A stretch of DNA of 64,000 nucleotides, taken from contig CM077115.1 in NCBI GenBank assembly GCA_039619475.1, forward strand, positions 593,737,643 through 593,801,642, given 5' to 3'. Within the stretch, counting starts at the first letter, position 1, and every line of letters begins with the position of its first letter. The stretch is from Icerya purchasi (taxonomy: Eukaryota > Arthropoda > Insecta > Hemiptera > Monophlebidae). Position numbers and translations under genes: made by a program. Below, piece by piece: positions 33,830 through 44,208 of this stretch. Under the pieces are notes generated by a model. It did not search any database. It was given only the letters and a program-made list of their open reading frames with translations, and was not told where the DNA came from.

Positions 33830-34345
33830 CTTGTAAGGGAATTGCGAGCACTGCTTTGTAGTCGCGGCCGTAGTGCGAAGTAGCGATTTCTTGTTTCTTT
33901 TCATCCGGTACTGTGGGCATTGTTTTGCAGTTGCGACCATATTGTTTGATGAGGATCTTTTTGTGGACCCTGCCCAGCAATCGTAATCATGGATAACTAC
34001 TTTTCTTTTGATGCTGATTACATCGCATTTAGTTTTATATAGGTAAGGTATATCATAAACAGGTAAAACGGCTAGCAAGACATGAAAAAGCTTCCCTTTC
34101 CTCCAGGGGACATTCCTCATATTTCTTCTCTATACATTTATTTCCTTCGGACTGCTAGTCTTACAGGCTCTAGTATCGATCTTTTTTGATTCCTTTGTTA
34201 TTTCCTCAAAGTAGTTCTGACCGTTTCGTGCTTCTCTGGATAACTCTCCTAGCGACCTCATTTTTCTTTCGTCCTACGTTCTTCTTCCTTGATGGGCAAT
34301 CGTCCGTTGCTGACAAGCCCAACAAATTAAAAAAAAAAAAATTAT
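33830..34345 (+). mobile_element. family Z repeat (copy 1) with poly-A tail
   Basis: From about 33,945 (gatctttttgtgg) to the poly-A after cgttgctgacaagcccaac (34,345), this is matched in reverse complement by 56,938-57,335. Upstream, at 33,835-33,950, two tandem copies of the gcattgttttgcagttgcgac-type motif also seen at 10.1-10.3 kb are attached. The poly-A end suggests a retroelement 3' UTR or SINE. The 138-codon minus-strand frame over it only reflects the tandem DNA repeat. Confidence 0.55.
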
Positions 34346-34703
34346 GTGTATAGGACACCAAATAATAATGAATTAACAGAGGAAAATAAGTTGTTTAGTC
34401 AAAAACGGAGACACTGTGGTTTAAATGACAATTGTTAAGAGTTATTTTTTATTTTATTTTATTTTATCTATTTATTAATTTTTATTTTATTTTATTTCAT
34501 TTATTTATTTATTATTCATTTTATTTATTTTTTATTCTATTCATATATAAATTTGCGTTGAAAATGGTTTAAATGTTGGGCCAAAAAAAAAACAAAAAAA
34601 AACAAAAAACGAAGTGATATTCATTCTATACGATAAAAACAAGAGTACCTTTAGATGAAACTATTTCCTTTGATCGCGACAGACTAAAAAGAGAACTGAT
34701 CAT
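34346..34703. repeat. simple T/A-rich sequence
   Basis: Degenerate (TTTTA)n/(TTTAT)n runs at about 34,443-34,545 and an A-rich stretch after ttgggcc at 34,577. No gene. Confidence 0.7.
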
Positions 34704-34972
34704 TTTCAGCTAAACGCGAGGAACATTTAGACCACGATAGGCCTGTTTTTCAGAAGCATTTACGTTAATTTTTTATTTAATGAAAATAAAAAATAAAATC
34801 TATTTAAAAAATTAACGTAAATACTTCTGATAAACAGGCCTATCGTGGTCTAAATGTTCCTCGCGTTTAGCTGAAACATTTAGACTACGATAGGCCTGCT
34901 GTTTTTCAGAAGCATTTACGTTAATTTTTTATTTAATGAAGATAAAAAATAAAATCTATTTACATTTAAAGG
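34704..34972. repeat. hairpin (palindromic) repeat with a third partial copy
   Basis: Arm 34,704-34,775 (tttcagctaaacgcgagg, ...gaccacgataggcctg..., ...tacgttaattttt) is inverted at about 34,805-34,876 around an AT-rich loop. The first arm's sequence from acatttagac then repeats directly at 34,878-34,965. The arms match nearly perfectly, so the plus strand can fold into a ~70-bp stem. Confidence 0.85.
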
Positions 34973-35425
34973 CCACACGGAAGCGAACGAGTTTATAGAC
35001 GGATGATTCGAGAAAAATGGTAAATAAAAAGCAAAAGATATTGTGACGAAGAAAACAACGGAACTCCTGGAAACTCAGGCGATTCTGATAAATATTTCGA
35101 CAAGGAAATGGGAAAAAAATTTCCGGTCAAAGCTGTCGCGAGAAAGAACTCTGATATAATCGTATAATTTCTTATTTTTATAGGTCATATAATTATTTAC
35201 TGTTCGATATATTTATTCAGAATAGATCTTTGAACGCAGCGGGGTCAACGCGGAGGGAATTAACGGCGCATACAATTATAGATTTGCCCGACGGACATTG
35301 TGACACTAGTTCATATGGGTGTGCAGATGAAGAATTAGAAAAGAATACATAAAAAAACACGTGGAAGAAAAAACGGGAAAAAGGTGAAAATAATTGCAAT
35401 GAAAAAGAGACGAGGAAAGGGATAG
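34973..35425. other. no feature seen
   Basis: No recognisable coding or repeat content. Confidence 0.4.
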
Positions 35426-35900
35426 TAGTCTCATCATTCAGGTATTTAGGAAACTGGATCGCAGATGAACTTTTTAGAGATGTGCAAAAAGTTCAAAGTG
35501 CAGAATAAGAGTAGCGCGTGTAAAAATTGTGCGATCACGATAAGATTACGGACAGCAATAATGCATTCGAAACGCGCTAACGAAAGAGATCGAATCATTT
35601 GAATTGTGCCTCTATCGATGACTGCTGAAAATTCGATTCAGACCATTACAACAGGCAAAACAACTCTATTAAGACCGATTAAGAAAGTACAAAGTTAATT
35701 ATCTACCATTACGAGACAAATAAAATACCGCAGAGGATAATAAAGGGCAGATGCGGTAGAATGTAGTGGCTTAATAATACAAAAAAGCTGGGCATCAACA
35801 ACGATGTGAGTGAAAAGACATACGGACAGGCAATTACGTAACAAATTGGTAGTGAGAACTAAAATGCTAAGGCAAACAAAGAAAAATGAAGATGAAGTTG
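35426..35900 (+). pseudogene. non-LTR retrotransposon, RT thumb fragment (heavily decayed)
   Basis: Translation fragments SSFRYLGNWIADELF (about 35,430) and ALTKEIESFELCLYR-stop-LLKI (about 35,578) match the YLG--I--D and RIE-FE-W--RR-LKI blocks of RTE/CR1-like reverse transcriptases. They are in the correct order and spacing but different frames. Many stops. It may be the same family as 54,940-55,450, which has DRRKIDSFEIWCWR at the equivalent place. Confidence 0.5.
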
Positions 35901-36007
35901 TTGCGGAGAAAAAAAAATGTATTTAGAATGTAACAAATTTTTTTATAAAATCCACAAAATCATTACTACTCTTTGTGATATTAAATAACTTGTCTTTTTC
36001 AAAACGG

Positions 36008-36640
36008 GCTAAAAGACGAAAGTCGCCCCCCCCCAAAAAAAAACAACAAAAAAAACAGCACCGGAATTTTTTACTCTTTTAAGAACTGAAACAGTCGTTT
36101 TAATGAACAAAAAAAGAAATCGATTTCCTAAAAAATTTTGAAGTTCACAATTCCACAATCTCGTTAATATTACACAGATGACGACGTCATTTTTATAGCG
36201 AAATTTTTTTAACACCAGTTCTCATAATAGAAAACAAATTTTAAAAAAAAATGCTTGTATTGCAATTTTTTTTAAATCAATCAACAATCAAAATCGTTCA
36301 ATTAAACTTGATTAACAAGGAGCAAGGTGACGCAACACCCCCTGTAAAATATGTTTTCCAAAAATTAGCCGTCGCGATTAATAATAATAATAATAATAAT
36401 AATAACAATAATAATAATAATAATAATAATAAAGGAGCGATCGCTGCTGAAGCAGGCGGGAGAAATGTAAATTATAAAGGACAAGTGAATAAATGAATAA
36501 GTAGGGGAAATGTGTAAAAACAAAAAAAACGGATAAAGAACAAGTAAGGAAAAAATCGAGAAGCGGAAAATGAAAATGGTGGAAAAATTTAGTGTAGGAG
36601 GTAAATAAGTGGCAGAATCATAAATAGAACGGACGGTAGT
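36008..36640. other. low-complexity sequence; no gene seen
   Basis: C/A homopolymers at 36,025-36,045 and an (AAT)n microsatellite at 36,379-36,432. The frame through it encodes a poly-Asn tract and is not a gene candidate. Confidence 0.6.
36379..36432. repeat. (AAT)n microsatellite
   Basis: About 17 near-perfect trinucleotide units with one aac interruption. Confidence 0.95.
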
Positions 36641-37519
36641 TTAGTTTTTGATAGAGCATCGTCTATTTAGTGTTGTGTAAAGCGGCGTTATTAGAGGCCG
36701 TCGGAAGTGGCGGCGTAATAGCGGTATGTGGTACGGCGTTAGACGGGGCCGGCTGCTAGAGATGTGTGCGCGCATTGGAACAAGCGCCGGTCGGATGGCT
36801 GTTGGCGGGATGCTGTGCGCAATAGGGATCAAAAGATATAGGCGAAAAACGATGAATTGATGATGCGGCGCGCTGGAGCGGTGCGTCGGCATTCGTGGTG
36901 CGCGGACGGGGGCAGCAGCATCAAGAGGCTTTCATCGGAGGGCTGGATGTTTCCGGCTGGTCGGCTAGTAGTGTAAAAACTGAAGTACTGGAATAAGAAG
37001 AGAATTAGCGAAGCAGTTACCGCGCTTGCACACCGCTAACTAAAACTCTATTATCTTTTCAAATCTTTTCCTCGCCGCCCGATCCTAGCCACTTCCTGTC
37101 CACTCGCCGCTGCCCGAACACTACCGCAACTGGTCTCCGATTCAAATTAACTTGCCGTTTACTTAAAGTTGCCGCTCTTGCCGCAACTGCGGTCGCCCGG
37201 GCTTATTGTCGCCATAACAACAACTGCGCTCGGCTACCCCATCATCGACAACTCCCATGCCCGGAACAAATGAACCTACGCGCGGCCACCGCTTCCTCCC
37301 GCGCCCGGAACCCGGTGGGGGCACGCTTTTTCCTTCATTTTCCCGCGTTCGCCCGAGCGCCCGTTCTTCTTGTGCACTTTCGCGCGCGCCTCCTTCCTAC
37401 AACGCTATTTTTCTCGAAGCCGACAGATTGCCGCACCGACAACAACAACTACGGAGGAAATTATTTCCCGCCGCAGTTCACGGAAGGTGTTTATTATCGT
37501 TCATCTTAATCCGACCGAC

Positions 37520-37550
<31 letters not shown>

Positions 37551-38060
37551 GACAGAGAGAGAGGAAAAAGTCGAACGCGTGCATCCCTCTCGATCGAACA
37601 ACAAGGAGCGAGAAAACTTTACACGTCTCTCTGCGCGCGCCTGTGTGCGTGCGGAATTTGTTAAAAAGCTGCTCGCGCCGTTTGTTTTTGTTCGGCCGCG
37701 ACGGCGGATGCGGATCGCGGGTTGCCACTAAGCCGCGAAAAGAGCAGCCAAGAGTCCCGGGCTCAATTTGCTCGGTCGACGGAGGGGCGGTGTACACGAA
37801 GAAGTGAGCCACTTTGCACCGTCGGCAGGGTCGCGGAGGTGCCGAGGAGGTATCGAGGAGCCCGATAATGCCAGCCATCGTACGCGATTACATTCACCTT
37901 TCTTCGCTCGTATATGCCACGAGGAGTGGCATGCAGGAGTGCAGAACAGATTATTAACAACCCTGCTCGGCGCGCTTCTTCGTTCGATGCTTCAATTTCA
38001 GACTTTTCTCACTTATTTGCAGGCACGCGTCGTTGTTCAACCATCGAAAAACCGCAGCTA
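36640..38060. promoter_or_regulatory. GC/CpG-rich island, putative host promoter / 5' UTR
   Basis: In an otherwise AT-rich window this stretch is visibly GC-rich with many CG dinucleotides (gcgcg, ccgcc, tcgcg), densest at 37,060-37,900. It contains a ~43-bp GA tract (37,519-37,563), which in insects can bind GAGA-type factors near promoters. Frames of up to 145 codons exist on both strands. They are mutually overlapping, Arg/Ser/Pro-rich and domain-free, as expected from GC-rich non-coding DNA. Transcription direction is not determined. A long gene's untranslated first exon is a reasonable guess, but it is only a guess. Confidence 0.4.
37519..37563. repeat. (GA)n microsatellite with GACA interruptions
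   Basis: Imperfect gagaga...gacagagaga tract within the GC-rich island. Confidence 0.95.
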
Positions 38061-39118
38061 CCATCGCCAAACTAATCCCGTTCGATAACATATGTCGTGA
38101 TGGTTTTATAAAGCGTGGAAATTTATTTGCACTGAGCTATCGCTGAAATTGGATTACCGAAATCGTTTGAAATGTGTGTGTGTTGTGTATGCTGTATGTT
38201 TGTACGGCGAAGCACCCTACGTGTAGCTTAAGTGCGCTCCTACATACACACACTCAAAGTTTTTGCTTGTGAAAATATTTATGTGTTTATTAACTGAAAA
38301 AGAATCTCGCGTAATTCCTGCGCGCATACGACGTTGAATTTTTAAAATACCTTTACGACCGGCCAACGCAGCATACCGAATTCGCTATACCGATAATTAC
38401 GTTGCTTTTATTCCGCCCCGTCCCCCCTTTTTTTGTAAATGTAAGAAATACATACCCCGAGTCTCGTCTGCTTGTCTTAGCCAAGCCGTCCTTCCATCGA
38501 TATTTTGCGATTTAAAGTATACATTAACGGAGACGCGGTGACAATTGCGCCTCTCTTGCAAGGATCTCTCTGTCTCGCGCACACTTGCTTATGATTCGCG
38601 CTCAAGAGTAAGCTTCTTTTCATAATATATCCTTGGGTCTGTATGCAGTTAGAAACTATCATTGACTTTTTCAGTCGGGTAAATGTGTGTAGAAATTCCA
38701 ATTTCGTCATCGCCTACTCCCTATTGAGATGTACATTTACGAGTTAAAACTCGAAATCAGCAGCGGTGCGCTTCTCTGAAGCCTATATAGAATTCCGCTG
38801 AAGAGTACACAAACTTTAAAATATTTGCAATCGGATCGTTTAGGATCGTTTTGGAAATATTAGCGGTGAAAAATGGCAAAGCGTGTAGTCGTATTTTCAA
38901 GTAGTTTCCTCTTTCTTCCACGATTCAATACCGATAACTCTGTATATAACTTGCTAAATCACAATCTTACGGAAAACTATCCTATTTGCGTTGTTTCTCG
39001 ACTTTTTTGGTACAATAGAAATTCACCGAAATCTGGCATTAATTCATTGAATTAATTACGAACGAGTAGACAGATATTGAGTTACGTTCGTCGATTATAG
39101 ACTTTAATTAAGATGGAA

Positions 39119-39120
<2 letters not shown>
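38061..39120. other. no gene seen
   Basis: Composition falls back to AT-rich. Short frames only (for example 38,873-39,055). Confidence 0.4.
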
Positions 39121-39121
<1 letters not shown>

Positions 39122-39163
<42 letters not shown>

Positions 39164-39168
39164 TATAT
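39122..39168. repeat. (TA)n microsatellite
   Basis: Continuous TA dinucleotides with one ca interruption near the end; it immediately precedes an RT fragment. Confidence 0.95.
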
Positions 39169-39179
39169 GAAGCATTATA

Positions 39180-39680
39180 TGCAGCGGAAAAGGCTTAACA
39201 ATGAACAGAAAAGGATTAAATGAGCAACTTGAAATCGCAGAAAGAAAGATCGTAAGAAGAATAGTGGGACCAGAGAAGCAAGGTGGAAAATATATAAAAA
39301 GGAGCAATCAGGAAATATACCAACATGTGGAAAGCATCACTACCGAGATCCGGAAAAGAAGAATTCGATTCAACGGGCATATGCAAAGGATAGAGCCGAG
39401 CAGGCTCACCGGAAAGTTGCTTAATTACATGCGAAAGCTTAAAAAAAGTGTCACATGGTACACTGAGACCAAAAAAGACCTGGATGAACTGAAGATCACG
39501 CCTGAAGATATAGAACAGCGCGATCAACGTTAAAGAAGAAATTATTTGACTGCAAAAGATTCGCGGAGAAGCGTAAAGGAAGAACTAGTGTTTTGTGGAC
39601 TGAAGAAAGAAAAAAAAGACACAGTGAAAGAATGAAAGCAGTATGGAAAGAGAGGAAGAAGAATGGCAGAACCAGTTGAC
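39180..39680 (+). pseudogene. non-LTR retrotransposon ORF C-terminus (RTE-like)
   Basis: Frame 39,201-39,533 reads IAERKIVRRIVGPEKQGGKY, then NQEIYQHVESITTEIRKRRI and RFNGHMQRIEPSRLTGKLL. These are the ERK--RRI-GP, N-E-Y-----I---I+KRR--F-GH--R blocks after the RT thumb. After a frameshift at about 39,533 the product continues KKLFDCKRFAEKRKGRTSVL and WTEERKKRHSERMKAVWKER to a stop at 39,680, so the true C-terminus is present. There is no RT catalytic region and the start is truncated next to (TA)n. Related tails are, as I recall, common in insect genomes. This family differs from the one at 4.6 and 55 kb. Confidence 0.75.
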
Positions 39681-40739
39681 AACATAGTCCACCAGTGGCT
39701 AATTCGAAATAATAATATGCGAAATACGGCAAAAACTAGATATAAGAGAAGGAAAAATATTTGCGGGAAGCAAATAATAATATTAAAAATATTTGCGAAA
39801 ATCAAATAACGCGGTTTTCACAAAGGAAAAATTAGACGGAAAAATAATTTTGAGAATTCCGCTAATGAAGCGGCTTGCAGTATTTTTTTCTAAATTGTTA
39901 TTCGCCTACTATAGATGAAATGAAATGTTACTGCGATATCGCAAATAACATATACAAATAACGTAATTTGTTTGCATTATTTTATGTACCGAAAGTTTGC
40001 CCGGATAATCGAATAATTTTTTTAAAATCTTTTATTATTTTTGCGCTCGTCGACAACATGAACATTAGCCGAGTATTATTCGGTCTCGTTCCTCCATCTA
40101 TGGCAATTCTTCTAAACCTCTCCAAACCAATCCAGAACTGTGTTGCCTTTTTTCCATTCGCGCAATTTTATCCGAATCTATTACCCAATCACTGTTCATT
40201 GTTCGGTTATCGTTTTCTAATAAAGCGCCTCTTCATCTATCCAATGTTATTTTTATCCCGTTTTTTTGTTTTTCCCATTAAAAACTGACACAGTGCTTCG
40301 CGACTCATAAAATCCCGGTTGTGCCGCAACTATCCGCGTTTCTAAATTTCTCCATACCGTTTTCTCCTATAATCTTACTTTTCCCATGATTTTAATAGCA
40401 TATGACAGCCTATAAAATTCTCATTCCTCCCGCATCACGCTAATTCTTCCCACCACAGTGTAGTCAACTATGAATTTCTTCATTTGCTAGATATTCCTCT
40501 TTTCCTGCTGACGTCCCCTTCCATCGCTTTGAGCTCTTCAGACTTCCTTCTTTTTACTTTATCTTCTCAGCCGAATTGATTTCCATTCTTCGTGCTACCT
40601 CTTTCATTTCCACTCAAATGGGTCTTGTAAATTCTCGATCATTTCCGACTTTAAAAGCGTTCTTCAAGCATCTCTTCTCTTCCTTTCCATTCCTCTGACG
40701 ACATCATTCTCTCAATTCGGGACTCAGTCGAATCTTTGG
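39681..40739. other. AT-rich, pyrimidine-rich sequence; no gene supported
   Basis: 40,050-40,740 is T/C-rich like the coding strand of family X elements and may be an older upstream part of the copy that follows. I cannot read conserved motifs through it. Confidence 0.35.
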
Positions 40740-41285
40740 CTCGCTCAGCCGTCCGCTCAATGGTTTATTCCTCGACAATTTCCCTCTCTCAGTCATCATT
40801 TCCCTATCTATCTTCAATCGCTCTAAACTTTGGCTGAACATACATCCATTTCTGTTCTTTAATCGATATTCACATCACCGCCTTGTACAACCGGTTCTTC
40901 GTTACTTGGTTCCACTCTATTATTTCTGTCTGCTAAGTTGTTTCTTTAATTAGCCTGAGGACTAATCATTCTGTACTTCCTTCTTCCCAATTTACTTTGT
41001 TGCTCTCTGCTTACTGCTCTCTTCTCGTTACGGATCCTCTTCTTCTATATGTGATTCTAATCACATCTTTTTTGAATGTTCTGCTCTCCTCAGCATACGT
41101 CCAACTTTTAGTTTTGGGCTAGTCTCTATAACGCAACATATGTCCTTTCTTTCCACTGTTTTCCGTTGTTTCCTTGCTACTTTGCGCTTTTTATATTTTT
41201 GACCACCTGGCTATTTAGTTTTTTCTGATTTAGTTTATCATGTAGTTGGGTCAAGGCCAGTGGCGCGCCGAAGGGGGGAAAAAAA
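40740..41285 (+). pseudogene. family X non-LTR retrotransposon, C-terminal region and 3' UTR (copy 4)
   Basis: Readable pieces in order are an SARSAVRSM block, a run ending SLRTNHSVLPSSQF (about 40,940-41,000), then ICDSNHIFFECSALLSIRP (41,047-41,103), the CCHC-type finger. A 3' UTR with ttgggtcaaggccagtggcg and the tail after gcgcgcc follow. Frameshifts separate the pieces. It matches copies 2 and 3. Confidence 0.7.
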
Positions 41286-42875
41286 CCTAGTGCAAGAAGA
41301 ATTTTAGCGAGATTCCGAAACCTAAACAAAACACCAGCGCGCTGAAATAAAATCCTGTAAGGGATTTAACACATTCGAAAATATCAGCTCCGTGCTAACA
41401 ACAGAAATAATTAATTACAAAAGCTGGCGTAATAAGACAAACTTAAAAAAGTAGAGATAGAAAACAGCGCAAAACTTTACAAACTATAATTCCATCGTTC
41501 ACGTGTAGGTAAACAACATCTCAAAAGTTAATTCAAGTTCCTTTCAATAATTCGGTTCTGAAAGAGAAAGTTAATTGCAATACTTTTTTTCAGATCATTT
41601 GTACAATGAATATTTTTTAACGACGAAGCACATCTGCTAAACAACCAGTTTTGCTAGTTATTCCTCGAAGGCTTTCGATTTGGTCGATCAAAAAATATTA
41701 ATCGAGCGTACGACGAAGAAAGGAATGATGAGTGCAATGTACGGAATAATTTGTAAAAAAAAAGTAATCTTATTTAAGCGAAAGCGGTAATTTTTAGCAA
41801 ATATTGGGAAAACAATACGGTAATAAAGAAGAATGATAATTATCTCATTAGTAAAGTCTATAATTAATTACTAGATGGAAATTTATAGAGGAAAGGTGAA
41901 AATAGCTGAAATAAAGGAAATTAACAAGTTACAACATATTATCAACGAACTGAATTAAAATAGTCTATAATGCATATAGAGATTAAACGTACCTCTAAAA
42001 GTGTTTTATTATTACAATTAAATTAATAGAGGTATAAAACAGAGAAGATACCATTAATTTTGAGAAAGTTTGTTTTACACGATATCTAAAGGCAGATACA
42101 ATGTGGAAGTACCGATGAAATTAGTGAAAAATGTACCGAATGAAATTCGAAGAAAATGTCAACATATATTCTTGAACAAATAAAAATTCTCCGTTGATAG
42201 CACAGTGTTTAATTGGGCAAAAATGAGGATGGAGGGGGGAGAGAAAATCTTTGATCTTTTTTCTCGCATTTAATTCTTTCTCATTCCCACATTTTTGATT
42301 TTTCATAAATTTAGGAGGTACCGATGAAAGAAAGGAGCTGTATTATTATTTTAAGGGAAATATAAATTAATATAAATTAACAGTTTCACAATTCAGAGAA
42401 TTTCGCTGTGTGCAACGTACGACATAGTTCTGAAATAATATAACTGATTCTTGAGTGAGTACTTTCAATAAACGAAACAATTATGTTGGGAAAGGTCCTG
42501 CAAGTTGTTAAAAAAAAAAAACGAATAACAAAACGCGTTGAATAGAAATTGATTAAATTCGGAATAATTAAAAGCAGAGTCGCACGTTGGATATCCGTAT
42601 AATAATATTTGTAATGAAAGGACGTTTTTTGTAATGGAACGAGCTTTTGATGATACATTTTTAAATCGAAATATTCTGCAAAGTAGAGAATTTTATGGGT
42701 AAGCATCTAAATTAAGCATTAAGTGTGTATTTCAAAATTTTAAAATGTTATGACGTTTTCCCGCAGATGTAAATAATACTTCGAATTCTAAAAACTAAAA
42801 AACACATTTAAACGCCATTTCGTAATAACCTCATTTAAAAATATTAGCAACTTTTCTGTCTACATCGTGATGACA
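41286..42875. other. AT-rich non-coding DNA; no gene seen
   Basis: Short lysine-, isoleucine- or phenylalanine-rich frames only. Confidence 0.5.
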
Positions 42876-42925
42876 GAGATAAACTGATGCCGATCATATT
42901 TTTTTCGAATGCAGCCAGTATAAAA
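42876..42925 (+). pseudogene. fragment of family X zinc-finger region (copy 5)
   Basis: tgatgccgatcatatttt then tttcgaatgcag encodes DADHIFFEC, the conserved finger of copies 2-4. Nothing else of the element is retained, so this could also be a coincidental short match. Confidence 0.35.
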
Positions 42926-44150
42926 GTACGTAGGATTATATAATTTACTAGTTAAACTCAAAGCATGTTTCTCATGTACACTAAATTCTCTCTTGACTAC
43001 AAATAATATAGCTCTAGTCACTGTCGATAGATAGAATTTTCGAGGCACCCTAAAAAAAACAAAAAAAAACACACAATATTTCGGTTACCACATCATTTAC
43101 AAATTTGTATAATACACACAAGTCCTTCAAAACAAAAAAAAAAATAAATAAACCTTTTTTAAAGCTTTTTAAGTGTGTAACTTTTTTCTATCAGACTACT
43201 TTTTTACATTCTGATTACGGAAGTTGTTCAGTAAGGAAACGTGAAAAATGTGTTAATTTATTCGTCATATAGGCTGGAATAATTAATATTAATTAATAAA
43301 TTACGAGTATTGAATGCGAGAAAAAGTTTGTTTAAAAGAGAAATGAAAATTTAGAAAAATTTAACAAATTATTTCTGTCTCTTTGATTGTATTTTTCTTT
43401 TAATGAATAGTTGACGCATTAAAACTCCGGGAACAATTAAGACTACCAAAGTAAAATGAATATATGTTCCATATCAAAATATTAGCCGGTTCCTAAGGGG
43501 ATAGACTACTGATTACAAAGTGAGATCAGTTAATAGAACGTGGTTCACAGAGTACGATGTAGAAAGTGAATATTACATAGTTATGACGTTATCGCTCAGA
43601 ACGGGATACGCCATCGTACTGCGGTGCAACGAAAAAGCAAAGTATTTAAAAAACATATTAAAAACCTTACACACTCTACCGATATGAAAGCCAGCCAAAT
43701 TACGAACGATCCTTTTTCAGAAATGGCAAAACATCCATGCTTTTTTCGAAAGAGTACTAAGATAGAGTTGTAGGAAAGGCAAAAAAAAAAAGTGATTTTC
43801 GAAGTTGTATAAAGGCTAGAATGAATTGAGCAGATCTTTCGTCCTATTTAATGGTTGAATAGGATAGAAAACGATTCAGCCCCCCCCCCCCTACAGACAC
43901 AGTTTGTTAAATTTAGAACATTGACTGAAATCACAAACGAAAATGGAGAATTAAAAAATTGTCCAGCAGACAAAATAACATCGAGCCACGAAGGTAAATA
44001 AATCTAGTCAGTTTACTGTATTTCATCGTTGAAGAATGTTACGTTATTCAGTTTGTGTTAACCTCTCCAGCCGCCATTGAATTCTTTAAATGTTAATTAA
44101 ACTGTATGAGACATGTAAACGGAACTATAATTTGTAACGTAAAGTTTTCA
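42926..44150. other. AT-rich non-coding DNA; no gene seen
   Basis: A C homopolymer lies at about 43,879-43,891. No open frame of note. Confidence 0.5.
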
Positions 44151-44161
44151 AAGAAAAGGAA

Positions 44162-44208
44162 ATGGGATCGTCCGGAGGGTCCTCTGCAAACGAGCCAACT
44201 GGGTTCAG
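44162..44208 (+). other. candidate short first coding exon of a host gene
   Basis: An ATG preceded by aaggaa opens MGSSGGSSANEPTGF and reaches a consensus-like donor TTCAG|GTAATG at 44,208/44,209. The short stretch is balanced in composition inside AT-rich DNA. Such mini first exons with long introns are common in insects. There is no downstream exon identified to confirm it. Confidence 0.2.

Noticed and set aside
33704..34120. 138-codon minus-strand frame with a repeated AT-KQC peptide
   Set aside because: The repetition comes from a tandem DNA motif in family Z, and the opposite strand carries the retroelement 3' end.
36251..36496. Frame with a poly-asparagine tract
   Set aside because: Produced by an (AAT)n microsatellite; flanks are low complexity.
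37257..38088. Several overlapping frames of 100-145 codons in the GC-rich island
   Set aside because: Open in many frames simultaneously because stops are rare in GC-rich DNA; no domain and no consistent frame.
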